Assembly: GCA_900539195.1 (NCBI GenBank)
Contig: UQBC01000005.1
Span: 26,478-90,477, forward strand
DNA: 64,000 nt
Origin: an uncultured Oscillospiraceae bacterium
GTDB lineage: Bacteria; Bacillota; Clostridia; Oscillospirales; Ruminococcaceae
Direction: 5' to 3'
A program made the position numbers and the translations under genes. Shown in pieces: positions 1 to 8,576 of this stretch. Under the pieces are notes generated by a model. The model saw only the letters and a list, made by a program, of their open reading frames with translations, searched no databases and was not told where the DNA came from. Position 1 is the stretch's first letter. Every line of letters starts with the position of its first letter.

Positions 1-549
1 ACGACTTAAGTCAATTCCGATACCGGGTATTTTATAGGCGTCGCATTTTTTGTTACGGCACATTTTCTTTGCCGCCAGATAGTCTTCCTCATTTATCGTA
101 ATTATTCCGTCAGTATACCTTATAAGCGCCTTCTCTGCGGCATAGTAAAGCCTGCTTATCTTTGGAGCGCCTTTATAGAAATGGAACCCATGCGCCGTAT
201 ACAGTACTGTTGTGCCTTGCTTTTTCCTTGCCGTCCTGAACGCATAGCGTGCAATTGCCGCCGCAACCGGTGTATGACAATGAACAAGCTCATACTCGTT
301 TTCTTCTATCAGCTTGCGCAATTCCTTATACGAGCGATAGTTCTGCGTCGCAAAAGGAGAACGATAAAAAGGCACTATGTAGTATTTATCACAATACGGA
401 ACATTTTTAGGTTCATCCGGTTCAAAGTCATCTCCGGCACAGACATGGACTTTATATCCGTGATCTTTAAACCATTTCATATACGGCAAATGGAACTGAA
501 GAATATGCTTTTTAGTCACCGATGCAACAAACAGCACGGTTTTACTCAT
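1..549 (-). CDS. Glycosyltransferase family 4 protein, N-terminal part (runs off the window)
   Basis: The frame opens at the ATG at 549-547, preceded by an AAAGGGGG-type ribosome site, and stays open for 183 codons to the window edge, so only the N-terminal (acceptor-side) Rossmann half is visible. It begins MSKTVLFVASVTKKHI, has VHCHTPVAAAIARYAF at about residues 95-110 and TVLYTAHGFHFYKGAP at about 119-134. That last block is typical of GT4 enzymes of exopolysaccharide or capsule clusters (EpsD/EpsF type). The donor-binding C-terminal half would lie to the left of base 1. Such enzymes transfer a sugar from an NDP-sugar to a lipid-linked acceptor at the inner membrane face. Exact substrate cannot be told. 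It has its own promoter at 606-634, so it is not in the pfl operon. Confidence 0.85.
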   Translation of the reverse strand, partial: MSKTVLFVASVTKKHILQFHLPYMKWFKDHGYKVHVCAGDDFEPDEPKNVPYCDKYYIVPFYRSPFATQNYRSYKELRKLIEENEYELVHCHTPVAAAIARYAFRTARKKQGTTVLYTAHGFHFYKGAPKISRLYYAAEKALIRYTDGIITINEEDYLAAKKMCRNKKCDAYKIPGIGIDLSR

Positions 550-605
550 ATACACAGCCCCCTTTTGCAAATCGTATACTTCAATCAATTATACATACTA
601 TTTTG

Positions 606-634
606 ATTTTACTATATTGACGTGAAAAAGTCAA
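606..634 (-). promoter_or_regulatory. Sigma-A promoter of the glycosyltransferase
   Basis: On the minus strand TTGACT (634-629) is followed after exactly 17 nt by TAAAAT (611-606). It points at the glycosyltransferase start 57 nt further on. Confidence 0.6.
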
Positions 635-671
635 TACAAAACGGGCAAAGAGGGGAATTTTTTCTAAAATA

Positions 672-701
672 AGCCATCTTTCTTTATCAGAAAGACGGCT
701 T
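672..701 (-). terminator. Terminator hairpin, distal copy (direct duplicate of 945-974)
   Basis: Arms AGCCATCTTTCT and AGAAAGACGGCT form a near-perfect 12-bp stem around a 5-nt loop. The same 30 bases recur at 945-974. Between them lies the 243-bp repeat element. On the minus strand this copy is followed by TTATTTT, which looks like the original U-rich tail of the pfl operon terminator. Confidence 0.65.
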
Positions 702-944
702 CAGCTTGTAGAAAAAGTATGTTTTTCAGAAAAAGTGCTTGTCCTTAATCCCTAACCCCAAACCCCTTCCCCGTGGTGAAGGGCTGTGTATGCTTTGTTG
801 GCTCTGCATCGTGCAGAGCCTTTGGGCATACACGCCCGGCATCCATGCCGGGGCTGAGTGTGGGGCTACCGCCCCTAGACCCTGTCGAGGGCTACGCCCC
901 TGCGACCCCATTTTTAAAAATTATATAGGTTTTTCGACAGCCTG
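702..944. mobile_element. Small non-coding element (short form, 243 bp) inserted at the pfl terminator
   Basis: The left end is CAGCTTGTAGAAAAAG. The reverse complement of the right end is CAGGCTGTCGAAAAACC, giving imperfect terminal inverted repeats (12 of 15 positions alike). Inside are short palindromes (CTCTGCATCGTGCAGAG, CCCGGCATCCATGCCGGG, GGGGCTACGCCCC-like) and a CCCCAAACCCCTTCCCCGTG block that recurs in the copy at 27026-27477. No plausible gene is present. The two opposite-strand ORFs of about 60-70 codons across it are compositional. Both flanks carry an identical 30-base terminator hairpin. I do not recognise a published name for the element. Confidence 0.7.
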
Positions 945-974
945 AGCCATCTTTCTTTATCAGAAAGACGGCTT
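945..974 (-). terminator. Terminator hairpin of the pflB-pflA operon, proximal copy
   Basis: Identical to 672-701. It starts about 20 nt beyond the pflA stop on the minus strand and would be the first hairpin a pfl transcript meets. Its natural U-tail is displaced by the inserted element, so termination may now depend on the distal copy. On the plus strand it is followed by TTTTT, so it could also stop rightward transcription. Confidence 0.6.
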
Positions 975-992
975 TTTCATAAGCGGCAACAC

Positions 993-1706
993 TCAGAATT
1001 TGAATTTGTCCAGTTCAGGCTTAAGCCTCTCAATAACATTCTGCGATGTTTCGGGATAACAGTCAAACGGGAACTCAATGCCCATATCGTCATATTTCGT
1101 CTTGCACAGCTTTCTGAACGGGAGAAGCTCCGCAAAAGTGACATTTTCGTGCTTATTTGCTATATCATTAAGCCTTTTGATATTCGTATCATCGTCATTT
1201 ACGCCGCATACCGTCACCTGTCTTATCCACGTTTCAACGTTCATTTCGGTCAGCTTGTCAAGAAATTTCAACGGTGCGTCAAGGCAGCATCCGATATGCT
1301 TCCTGTAGTCCTCGTCATTTGTCATCTTTATGTCAAGCATACAAAGGTCGGTGACCTTGAGAAGCTCCGTAACGTCATCGTTCATTATACAGCCCGATGT
1401 ATCAAGGCAGGTGTTTATCCCCTGCCTTTTGCATTGCTTAAAAAGCTCGGTTACGAATTTTGCCTGCATAAGCGGCTCTCCGCCCGATACCGTGACACCG
1501 CCGTCCTTACCGAAATAATTACGGCATCTCAGCACCTTTTGCATTACATCTTTGACGGTGGCTGTTTTTCCGCCGTTTGCATCTCTCGTTTCGGGATTGT
1601 GACAATATCCACAGCGAAGAGGACAACCCTGCAGGAACAATACAAACCGCACTCCCGGACCGTCAAGCGTGCCGAGCGTCTGTATTGCGCTGTATCTGCA
1701 CTCCAT
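993..1706 (-). CDS. pflA: Pyruvate formate-lyase activating enzyme
   Basis: This radical-SAM enzyme abstracts a hydrogen from the glycyl-radical site of pyruvate formate-lyase, using a [4Fe-4S] cluster and S-adenosylmethionine. The cluster motif CxxxCxxC is seen as GCPLRCGYCHNPET at about residues 28-41. The VSGGEPLMQ block at about 75-83 is the SAM-binding segment. Length of 237 aa is normal for PflA. The ATG lies one base beyond the pflB stop, so both genes share one transcript and are probably translationally coupled. It is downstream of its substrate protein, the usual order. Confidence 0.96.
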   Translation of the reverse strand: MECRYSAIQTLGTLDGPGVRFVLFLQGCPLRCGYCHNPETRDANGGKTATVKDVMQKVLRCRNYFGKDGGVTVSGGEPLMQAKFVTELFKQCKRQGINTCLDTSGCIMNDDVTELLKVTDLCMLDIKMTNDEDYRKHIGCCLDAPLKFLDKLTEMNVETWIRQVTVCGVNDDDTNIKRLNDIANKHENVTFAELLPFRKLCKTKYDDMGIEFPFDCYPETSQNVIERLKPELDKFKF

Positions 1707-1707
1707 A

Positions 1708-3966
1708 TTACATTACCGTGTGGAACGTTCTGCTGATAACCTCTCTCTGCTGTTCCTTTGTCAGCTTGTGGAAGTTGACAGCGTAGCCTGATACACGGAT
1801 AGTAAGGTTAGGATATGCCTCAGGATTCTCATAAGCCTCAATAAGCGTTTCCTTATTAAGAACATTTACGTTGAGGTGATGTGCGTAATTTGAGAAGTAA
1901 CCGTCAAGCACCGTTACAAGATTTGCCACTCTCTGCTCGTCCGTCTTTCCGAGCGCATCCGGAACTATAGAGAACGTATTTGAAATACCGTCACGGCAGT
2001 AATCATACTGGAGCTTTGAAACCGAGTTCAGCGATGCGATAGCGCCGTTTGTTTCACGGTTGTGCATAGGGTTTGCGCCGGGCGCGAAAGGTTCGCCCTT
2101 CTTTCTGCCGTCGGGGGTTGAGCCCGTTTTCTTGCCGTATACCACGTTTGATGTGATTGTAAGCGCCGAAAGGGTATGACGAGCGTTTCTGTAGGTCGGA
2201 TTCTTACGAAGCTCGGTGGACACTCTCTGGATTATGTTCTGAGCTATTTTATCTACTCTGTTGTCATCATTGCCGAACTTCGGGAAGTCGCCCTTTGTGT
2301 CAAAGTCAATTATATAACCGTTTTCGTCACGGATAGGTTTTACATCGGCATATTTTATAGCACTGAGCGAGTCAGCCATTACAGACAGTCCCGCAATGCC
2401 GAATGCCATCATTCTGTCAACGTCTGTATCGTGCAGAGCCATCTGCGTCTTTTCGTAAGCGTACTTGTCGTGCATATAGTGGATAACGTTCATTGTATTC
2501 ACATACAGCTTGCAAAGCCATTCACGGTAAACGTCAAGTCTGCCTCTTACCTCGTAATAGTCAAGCTTGTCGCCCTGTAAAGGCTCCATCTGAGGACCTA
2601 TCTTCATTCCCGTAACATTATCGTAGCCGCCGTTTATAGCGAGGAGCAGGAGCTTGGGCAGGTTGAATCTTGCGCCGAAGAACTGCATCTGCTTGCCGAC
2701 CTTCATAGCCGATACACAGCAGGCAATAGCGTAATCATCGCCGTATTCCATACGCATAAGGTCGTCATTCTCGTACTGGATTGAATCTGTGTCGATAGAC
2801 AGCTTTGCGCAGAACTTCTTGAAAGGTTCAGGCAGTCTTTCCGACCACAGGATAGTAAGGTTGGGTTCGGGTGAAGAACCGAGGTTATAAAGGGTGTTCA
2901 GCATTCTGTAGCTGCCCTTTGTGACAAGAGGAACACCGCTGTTGTTCACGCCGCCGACGCTCTCTGTTATCCACATCGGGTCGCCGCCGAAAAGCTCGTT
3001 ATATTCGGGAGTACGCAGATGTCTTGCACTGCGGAGCTTCATTACAAAGTCGTCTATAAGCTCCTGCGCCTGCTCTTCTGTAAGAATGCCTCTTTTCATA
3101 TCACGCTCAACGTAAATATCAAAGAAGGTCGATGTTCTGCCGAGCGACATTGCCGCACCGTTCTGCTCCTTGATGGACGCAAGATAGGCAAAGTATGTCC
3201 ACTGGATAGCCTCTCTCGTGTTTCTTGCGGGCATACTGATGTCATAGCCGTACATAGCCGCCATTTCCTTCATCTTCTTCAGGAAGCTAATCTGCTGGAA
3301 AAGCTCCTCGGAAAGACGGATCGTATCTACGTCCATTATGTTTTCGCCGACCTTTTTCTTGTCAAGCTGTTTCTGCTCTATAAGATAGTCGACACCGTAA
3401 AGCGCTACTCTGCGGTAGTCGCCGATTATTCTTCCTCTGCCGTATGCGTCGGGCAGACCTGTTATAATGCCTATATGACGTGCGAGCTTCATCTCGTCTG
3501 TATAAACTCTGAATACGCCGTCATTATGTGTTGTACGGTACTCGAAGTGTTCTTCAACGCTCTGCGACAGCTTGTAGCCGTAAGCCTCACACGCACCTCT
3601 TGCCATTCTGATACCGCCGAAAGGATTTACGCCTCTGCGAAGCGGAGCGTCTGTCTGATAGCCAACGATAAGCTCGTTTTCCTTGTCAAGATATGCCGCA
3701 GGATAGTTACAAAGAGATGATACCACCTCAGTGTTTATATCCAGTACGCCGCCGTTTTCACGTTCTTTTTTGAAAAGCTCGCCGAGTTTTGCATTAAGCG
3801 CTTTTGTGCGCTCGGTAGGACCGCATAAAAATTCCGGACCGCCTGAGTACGGTGTGAAGTTTGTCATTATAAAGTCACGGGTATTGATACCCTCCTGCCA
3901 TTCACCGGGCTTGAATCCGTCCCAGTAATCCTTGAAGCGAACGCTGAGATTGGTTGTGTTTTCCAT
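1708..3966 (-). CDS. pflB: Formate C-acetyltransferase (pyruvate formate-lyase)
   Basis: Converts pyruvate and CoA to acetyl-CoA and formate without oxygen, the main carbon step of mixed-acid fermentation. The catalytic Cys-Cys pair is in ACCVSAM at about residues 415-416. The glycyl-radical motif RVSGYAV is at about 723-729 near the C-terminus. The 752-aa length from MENTTNLS fits the family. I chose the ATG at 3966 because AGGAAAGG lies about 8 nt upstream; a longer frame to 4005 has no such site. A sigma-A promoter, a ZTP riboswitch and a terminator lie upstream, so expression is likely controlled by ZTP, i.e. by one-carbon (formyl-tetrahydrofolate) status, which fits a formate-producing enzyme. 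Confidence 0.98.
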   Translation of the reverse strand: MENTTNLSVRFKDYWDGFKPGEWQEGINTRDFIMTNFTPYSGGPEFLCGPTERTKALNAKLGELFKKERENGGVLDINTEVVSSLCNYPAAYLDKENELIVGYQTDAPLRRGVNPFGGIRMARGACEAYGYKLSQSVEEHFEYRTTHNDGVFRVYTDEMKLARHIGIITGLPDAYGRGRIIGDYRRVALYGVDYLIEQKQLDKKKVGENIMDVDTIRLSEELFQQISFLKKMKEMAAMYGYDISMPARNTREAIQWTYFAYLASIKEQNGAAMSLGRTSTFFDIYVERDMKRGILTEEQAQELIDDFVMKLRSARHLRTPEYNELFGGDPMWITESVGGVNNSGVPLVTKGSYRMLNTLYNLGSSPEPNLTILWSERLPEPFKKFCAKLSIDTDSIQYENDDLMRMEYGDDYAIACCVSAMKVGKQMQFFGARFNLPKLLLLAINGGYDNVTGMKIGPQMEPLQGDKLDYYEVRGRLDVYREWLCKLYVNTMNVIHYMHDKYAYEKTQMALHDTDVDRMMAFGIAGLSVMADSLSAIKYADVKPIRDENGYIIDFDTKGDFPKFGNDDNRVDKIAQNIIQRVSTELRKNPTYRNARHTLSALTITSNVVYGKKTGSTPDGRKKGEPFAPGANPMHNRETNGAIASLNSVSKLQYDYCRDGISNTFSIVPDALGKTDEQRVANLVTVLDGYFSNYAHHLNVNVLNKETLIEAYENPEAYPNLTIRVSGYAVNFHKLTKEQQREVISRTFHTVM

Positions 3967-4040
3967 AGTTTTACCTTTCCTTCCTGCGGATTGACCGCAA
4001 TGCACGTTTGCTGCTTTTCATCGGAATATTTTTCCGTTAC

Positions 4041-4069
4041 AAAACAAAAAGCAGCCCTATTCGGACTGC
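4041..4069 (-). terminator. Riboswitch expression-platform terminator upstream of pflB
   Basis: On the minus strand GCAGTCC-GAATA-GGGCTGC forms a 7-bp stem followed by TTTTTGTTTT. Its 5' arm overlaps the conserved CTGGGCA end of the ZTP aptamer, so ligand-bound aptamer and terminator are mutually exclusive. That is the arrangement expected for a ligand-ON switch. Confidence 0.85.
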
Positions 4070-4158
4070 CCAGACGGTCGGCATAAGGTGTCCGCTTGAT
4101 TAGGCGGGCAGGCTATTACCGCACCCGTGTTGATTCACGGTTATCCGTCAGCGGTAAC
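4064..4158 (-). promoter_or_regulatory. ZTP (pfl-motif) riboswitch aptamer
   Basis: Read on the minus strand, it has the conserved CTGACGG segment of the first domain (4152-4146), a hairpin CCGTGAATCAACACGG, a variable linker, and the hallmark 3' domain GCCGACCGTCTGGGCA (4082-4067). This matches the ZTP/ZMP-sensing class originally named the pfl motif because it precedes pfl genes. Known biology: ZTP accumulates when 10-formyl-tetrahydrofolate is scarce. It sits between the promoter at 4178-4206 and pflB. Confidence 0.88.
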
Positions 4159-4177
4159 TACCATTTCCTATGGCTTG

Positions 4178-4206
4178 AGTATAGCACAGCTATATACTTT
4201 TGTCAA
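4178..4206 (-). promoter_or_regulatory. Consensus sigma-A promoter of pflB-pflA
   Basis: TTGACA (4206-4201), 17-nt spacer, TATACT (4183-4178) on the minus strand. Transcription would start close to the 5' edge of the riboswitch. Confidence 0.85.
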
Positions 4207-4281
4207 TAGCGGAAATGTAAAATTTATATGACAGTTTTTGCCGTAACGCATGGCATAATTGTCTGCTGTTATGCCGCATAC

Positions 4282-4316
4282 AAAAATCCGCCCCGGACAA
4301 TACGCACCGGAGCGGA
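4282..4316 (-). terminator. Terminator of the paaK-ACT operon
   Basis: TTCCGCTCCGG / CCGGGGCGGA stem on the minus strand, followed by TTTTTG, starting 19 nt after the ACT-protein stop. Confidence 0.8.
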
Positions 4317-4334
4317 AAATATTCTGCTTATCGC

Positions 4335-4763
4335 TTACTTGCAGAGATCCTTCTTTTCGATAAGCGTCACGCCGTTGTCGATAAGCACCTTTGATGCCTT
4401 TTCAACATCTTCAACACGGATAACGATATCCGCTCTGCCTGCCACCTTACCCATTACCGAGTACATATATTCAACGTTTATTCCGCAGGCGTTTATCTTG
4501 CCCATAACGTTATATAACGCTCCCGAAACATCGGGGATAGTGAATGCGATGACCTTTGTAACAGCCGCTGTACAGCCGTCTGCCTTAAGTGCTTCGATAG
4601 CCTTGTCAGTATCGTCAACTATCATACGCAGAATGCCAAAGTCAGCCGTATCTGCGATAGTCATTGCTCTTATGTCGATGCCCGCCTTATTAAGTACCTC
4701 CATGATACCTGCGAGTCTGCCTGTCTTGTTTTCAACGAAAACCGAAATCTGATCAATATACAT
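4335..4763 (-). CDS. Tandem ACT-domain protein, partner of phenylacetate-CoA ligase
   Basis: 142 aa with two ACT repeats: DQISVFVENKTGRLAGIMEV at residues 4-23 and a second copy from about 71 (AVTKVIAFTIPDVSGALYN). Each has the beta-alpha-beta start with the conserved Gly that forms amino-acid binding sites. No catalytic domain. It follows the phenylacetate-CoA ligase gene by 17 nt, a gene pair kept together in many anaerobic bacteria and archaea. It is probably a small-molecule sensor that adjusts the ligase or aromatic amino-acid fermentation. The ligand is unknown. Confidence 0.88.
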   Translation of the reverse strand: MYIDQISVFVENKTGRLAGIMEVLNKAGIDIRAMTIADTADFGILRMIVDDTDKAIEALKADGCTAAVTKVIAFTIPDVSGALYNVMGKINACGINVEYMYSVMGKVAGRADIVIRVEDVEKASKVLIDNGVTLIEKKDLCK

Positions 4764-4780
4764 ACTGTACCTCCTCTGAA

Positions 4781-6103
4781 TTATTTCTTTTCAAACTTGT
4801 TCTTTATAGCCCTGTTATCCTGAACTCTTACAGCCTTGCCCATTGAGCGTGCAAGCGTCTTCGGTTCAAGCAGTTTTACGTTTATACCTACGCCGATAGC
4901 GGAATCTATCGCCGTCTTTACCCTTTTTGTGTAGTTTTCAAGCGTCTTTACACCGTCGCCGAACATATCGGGACGTGTTTCAAGCTGAATTTCAAGTGTA
5001 TCAAGATTATTCACTCTGTCAACGACCAGCATGTAGTTGGTAGCCTTTTCGTCAACCGACAGCAGTGCAGATTCGATCTGTGACGGGAATACGTTGACGC
5101 CTCTGATGATAAGCATATCGTCTGTTCTGCCCTGGGGTTTCAGCATCCTTACATGGGTTCTTCCGCACTCACACTTATCGTAAACAAGAGTAGCAATATC
5201 CCTTGTCCTGTATCTTATCAGCGGTAACGCTTCCTTAGTTATGCAGGTGAATACAAGCTCGCCCTGCTGACCTGCGGGTAATACCTCAAGCGTATCGGGG
5301 TCGATTACCTCTGCTATGAAGTGATCCTCGCAGATGTGCATACCGCATTTATACTGACATTCGGCAGACACGCTGGGACCCATTACTTCCGACAGTCCAT
5401 AGATGTCGTAGGCATTGATTCCGAGTCCGTCCTCAATCTGTTTTCTCATCTCGTCTGTCCACGGCTCAGCACCGAACAGACCTGCCTTAAGATTGAAGTC
5501 CTCCTTCTTGAAGCCCTTTTCGTGCATAAGCTCTATAAGGCTTATAGCGTATGAAGGGGTCATACAGATTATAGAAGTACCGAAATCCCTGAACATTTCA
5601 AGCTGACGCAGGCTGTTTCCTGCCGATGCGGGAATAACGGTAGCACCGAGCTTTTCTGTACCGTAGTGCATACCAAGACCGCCTGTGAACAATCCGTAAC
5701 CGTAGCAGACCTGAACATAATCGTCCTTTGTTCCGCCGATATTGGTAAGCGCTCTTGCGGCGCATTCAGCCCACACGTCAATATCGTGAGCCGTATAGCC
5801 GACAACCGTCTGCTTACCTGTTGTTCCCGATGAAGCGTGTATTCTTACGACCTCGGAGCTGGGTACAGCAAACATACCGTAAGGATAGTTGTTTCTCAGA
5901 TCCTGCTTTGTTGTGAACGGAAGCTTTGTTAAGTCTGCGATCGACTTTATATCCTCGGGTCTTACCCCTGCCTCGTCCATCTTCTTACGGTAAGGCGCAA
6001 CATTTTCATATACACGTCTTATTGTGCGTGAAAGTCTGTAGGATTGTAACGCCTCTATCTCGCTTCTCGGCGCACATTCAATTTCTTTGTTCCAGTAATT
6101 CAT
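4781..6103 (-). CDS. paaK: Phenylacetate-CoA ligase (AMP-forming)
   Basis: Activates phenylacetate or a related aryl acid to its CoA thioester through an acyl-adenylate. The 440-aa length fits PaaK. The P-loop-like adenylate motif HASSGTTGKQTVVGYT is at about 89-104, the adenine-binding YGLSEVMGP at about 235-243, and the hinge/C-domain motif TDDMLIIRGVNVFPSQIE at about 329-346. In gut Firmicutes such enzymes occur with pyruvate/indolepyruvate oxidoreductase in aromatic amino-acid fermentation, but no oxidoreductase is beside it here, so the physiological substrate is inferred. The gene has its own promoter at 6175-6203. Confidence 0.93.
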   Translation of the reverse strand: MNYWNKEIECAPRSEIEALQSYRLSRTIRRVYENVAPYRKKMDEAGVRPEDIKSIADLTKLPFTTKQDLRNNYPYGMFAVPSSEVVRIHASSGTTGKQTVVGYTAHDIDVWAECAARALTNIGGTKDDYVQVCYGYGLFTGGLGMHYGTEKLGATVIPASAGNSLRQLEMFRDFGTSIICMTPSYAISLIELMHEKGFKKEDFNLKAGLFGAEPWTDEMRKQIEDGLGINAYDIYGLSEVMGPSVSAECQYKCGMHICEDHFIAEVIDPDTLEVLPAGQQGELVFTCITKEALPLIRYRTRDIATLVYDKCECGRTHVRMLKPQGRTDDMLIIRGVNVFPSQIESALLSVDEKATNYMLVVDRVNNLDTLEIQLETRPDMFGDGVKTLENYTKRVKTAIDSAIGVGINVKLLEPKTLARSMGKAVRVQDNRAIKNKFEKK

Positions 6104-6174
6104 TTGTCTGCTCCTGTTTTATGTAATATGCAATTTTAAGACAGCAAAACGTTATTCTGCTGTTTATACTATTG

Positions 6175-6203
6175 ATTTTATCACAATTGCATATCAAAGT
6201 CAA
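6175..6203 (-). promoter_or_regulatory. Promoter of paaK-ACT operon
   Basis: TTGACT (6203-6198), 17 nt, TAAAAT (6180-6175) on the minus strand. A short CAGCA/TGCTG hairpin follows in the leader. Confidence 0.65.
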
Positions 6204-6339
6204 TTAAATATCGTGCTTTTTGTGCATAGTTCATCAAAACGCAGTTTATACCTATGCACTTTGACAAATATCAGAGCAGGCAGGGCTAAGGTTTGTTTAA
6301 GGTTGCAGATGTATCATATTAAAAACGGAGATGATGCTA

Positions 6340-6368
6340 TTGCAAACCTGCGTTTCAAAGGATATAAT
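6340..6368 (+). promoter_or_regulatory. Promoter of the amidase-domain gene
   Basis: TTGCAA (6340-6345), 17 nt, TATAAT (6363-6368), 36 nt before the TTG start at 6404. Confidence 0.6.
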
Positions 6369-6403
6369 AAATGTGACGGAAGAACAGAAACGGAGAATAT
6401 ACA

Positions 6404-7822
6404 TTGTACAGAAAAAGACGATACAGGCGCAAAAGCTCAAAGCCGCAAAAGCTCGCCCTTATAGGAATTGCGGCGGCGGTCACGATCGGTGCGTTTTTGA
6501 CCTTATTGAATATCGAAAAGCAAATTGACGCAGACAGCGCTTCATCAGTGCAGGAAATCGAAAGCTCATCCTCCGAAGCTGAAGCAATACCCGTTACCGA
6601 CACGGCAGGGCCCGAAAAAATAGCCCTTGTCAGCGGAGAAGTAACTACAGACGACGGCGTAAAACTCCCCGATGAAATAAGGCAATTACTGCTTGATTAC
6701 ACCTCGGATAAGTACGAGTACATGGGCGAGCTTGAATATAAATCGCTGTCGCAGTATTTCAACACCGACAATACATACGGCGAGCTGTACGCAGGTTTCT
6801 GCAACACATCATTGCAATACCTGATATACGAAAGGCAGAGCCGCAGTGCAGATTTAAGCTATGATGAAGCCTCCTTTGCGATAAACGTTGAAAGCGCAGC
6901 GGTAAAGAAAGGCATTTACACAATTAATTACACGATAAGCGAAAAGGTTTCGTTTGCAATATGCGATACCCCGGCTATGTCCTGCGGTATGGAAGTTGAA
7001 GCGCAGGTTTCAAAGGGCACGGACGGAAAATACAAGTTCGACATTCTTGCGGAAGACACAGATGTAAATCTGCTTATCGAAGAGCGTGTAATGAATTATC
7101 TCGGTTACGACTTTGATGAATATTATCTGAAAAATATGAAGATACCCGACAATACCGACTGCGATAAAATGTATTCGGGCATTCTGAAAACGCTCAAATC
7201 CGAGGCAGGAACCAACATCGCCGAGCAGGAACAGATGCTTTCAGACTATAACGCAAGCCCCGACAGCTTCAAAACCACAAAAACCGCAAAGCACAAATAT
7301 GACCGTGACAAAGCCGTTGCTTATTCATATAAATGGGTCGACAGCGAAAAGGTAATAAGAAACCCTGCTTACAGCGACTATGCGGTATACGGCGGCAACT
7401 GCCAGAACTATGTTTCGCAGGCGCTTTTCGCATCCGGAATACCGATGGACTGGAGCGGCGACCAGCAGTGGAAATGGTTTGACGACGAAGGCGACCTTTC
7501 CGAATCCCCGACAGGCAGGTCAGGCTCGTGGTCGGGCACGGAATATTTTTACGAATACTGCAACAAAAATACGGGCAAGGGCATCGTAGCCGAAACAGAC
7601 GGTAATATTTTCTCCGCACAGCCCGGCGATGTGATTCAGTATGTAGTTGACGGCTGGGCGCACCACAGCGTAATAGTAACAAAGGTAATATATGATGACA
7701 ACGGCAACGTTATCGATCTTCTCATCAACAGCAACACCACCGACAGAGTGGACTACCCGATGAGCGCATACGGCTATACCGACATAAGGCTGATCAGGAT
7801 CATCGGCTATAACGACAAATAA
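6404..7822 (+). CDS. Membrane-anchored protein with C-terminal amidase (Amidase_6-type) domain
   Basis: 472 aa. A Lys/Arg-rich start is followed by one hydrophobic segment (about 18-36, LALIGIAAAVTIGAFLTLL), so the rest is probably extracellular. The C-terminal ~160 residues (from about 300, KAVAYSYKWVDSEKVIRNP) match the putative amidase domain found in Firmicute secreted proteins: presumed catalytic Cys in GGNCQNYVSQALFASG (about 330) and His in GWAHHSVIVTKV (about 415). The middle region (residues 60-260) has no domain I recognise. Translation starts at TTG 6404 with CGGAG 8 nt upstream. It is probably a cell-wall or peptide amidase; substrate unknown. Confidence 0.85.
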   Translation: MYRKRRYRRKSSKPQKLALIGIAAAVTIGAFLTLLNIEKQIDADSASSVQEIESSSSEAEAIPVTDTAGPEKIALVSGEVTTDDGVKLPDEIRQLLLDYTSDKYEYMGELEYKSLSQYFNTDNTYGELYAGFCNTSLQYLIYERQSRSADLSYDEASFAINVESAAVKKGIYTINYTISEKVSFAICDTPAMSCGMEVEAQVSKGTDGKYKFDILAEDTDVNLLIEERVMNYLGYDFDEYYLKNMKIPDNTDCDKMYSGILKTLKSEAGTNIAEQEQMLSDYNASPDSFKTTKTAKHKYDRDKAVAYSYKWVDSEKVIRNPAYSDYAVYGGNCQNYVSQALFASGIPMDWSGDQQWKWFDDEGDLSESPTGRSGSWSGTEYFYEYCNKNTGKGIVAETDGNIFSAQPGDVIQYVVDGWAHHSVIVTKVIYDDNGNVIDLLINSNTTDRVDYPMSAYGYTDIRLIRIIGYNDK

Positions 7823-7952
7823 GCAAATAGTCAGAATGCTTAAAATTAACATTTTCTATTGATAATTTTCGTTTTTCTCTCCAATTGACCTGAAACTGCA
7901 ATTATGTTAGAATATTATTGTAAATTAAATATTGGTCTAATTGGAAACGCAC

Positions 7953-8003
7953 ATCCTCCGGATGATAACGAACAACACAATAAATCGTTATTATCAGGAG
8001 GAT
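7953..8003 (+). promoter_or_regulatory. Long leader hairpin that buries the ribosome-binding site
   Basis: The 19-nt arm at 7953-7971 (begins ATCCTCCGG) pairs with 7985-8003 (ends CAGGAGGAT) with one mismatch and one G-U pair around a 13-nt A-rich loop. The 3' arm contains AGGAGGA, the ribosome site of the gene starting at 8009. The stem is followed by TTTTTT, so it could equally act as an intrinsic terminator. Either way the gene should be off unless the stem is opened. Confidence 0.75.
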
Positions 8004-8008
8004 TTTTT

Positions 8009-8521
8009 ATGCCCAAAAACTTATTTCAGGAAATAGCATTCACAATCATTATGGTGTTCTTTATGGTGTACGCCATGATATGCTACAACATAGCGCTGAA
8101 CATCGGCGGTATGACAAACGAGGTCTTTCTGCTTGCTTTCAGGGAGCTTGCAATAATGGGACCGATCGCTTTTGTGCTTGACTTTTTCATAGTCGGCAAG
8201 ATAGCCAAATACAAGACTTTCAGAATAGTGGATCCCGAACGCGACAATCCGTTCTTCATAGTTCTCGGAATATCGGTTATATCCGTTATCTTCATGTGTC
8301 CGCTTATGAGCCTTGCCGCTACTCTGCTGTTCAAAAATGCAGGCAGTGAAATAATAGCCGTATGGTTACAGACAACAGCTATAAACTTCCCTATGGCTCT
8401 GTGCTGGCAGCTCTTTTTTGCAGGACCTGTTGTAAGAACGATATTCGGTCTTATATTCAAAGAAAAGAAAGCCGTAAAGACAAACGAAACAGCAAGCAGC
8501 ACAAAACTAAGTGCAGAATAA
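8009..8521 (+). CDS. DUF2798-like small membrane protein
   Basis: 170 aa from ATG 8009, chosen because AGGAGGA lies 6 nt upstream; the frame extends to 7904 but without a ribosome site and through the leader hairpin. About four hydrophobic helices: roughly residues 7-30, 43-63, 83-107 and 118-140. Two similar halves, with FTIIMVFFMVYAMICYNIAL at 9-28 and FPMALCWQLFFAGPVVRTIF at about 128-147, resemble the duplicated DUF2798 pattern. Function unknown. The C-terminus is a Lys/Thr/Ser-rich cytosolic tail. It is a single gene with an unusual leader hairpin, so translation or readthrough control is likely. Confidence 0.7.
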   Translation: MPKNLFQEIAFTIIMVFFMVYAMICYNIALNIGGMTNEVFLLAFRELAIMGPIAFVLDFFIVGKIAKYKTFRIVDPERDNPFFIVLGISVISVIFMCPLMSLAATLLFKNAGSEIIAVWLQTTAINFPMALCWQLFFAGPVVRTIFGLIFKEKKAVKTNETASSTKLSAE

Positions 8522-8576
8522 GCAGACAGCCGCACAAAGCCGCTATGCAAGGACGCATAAAGACAGTCAATCAAAG

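Noticed and set aside
726..945. Opposite-strand ORFs of 61 and 68 codons inside the first repeat element
   Set aside because: They have no ribosome site, follow the palindromic composition of the element and are not kept in frame in the other copies.
3967..4005. Thirteen-residue N-terminal extension of PflB
   Set aside because: The extension has no ribosome site, while AGGAAAGG precedes the ATG at 3966 that gives the standard N-terminus.
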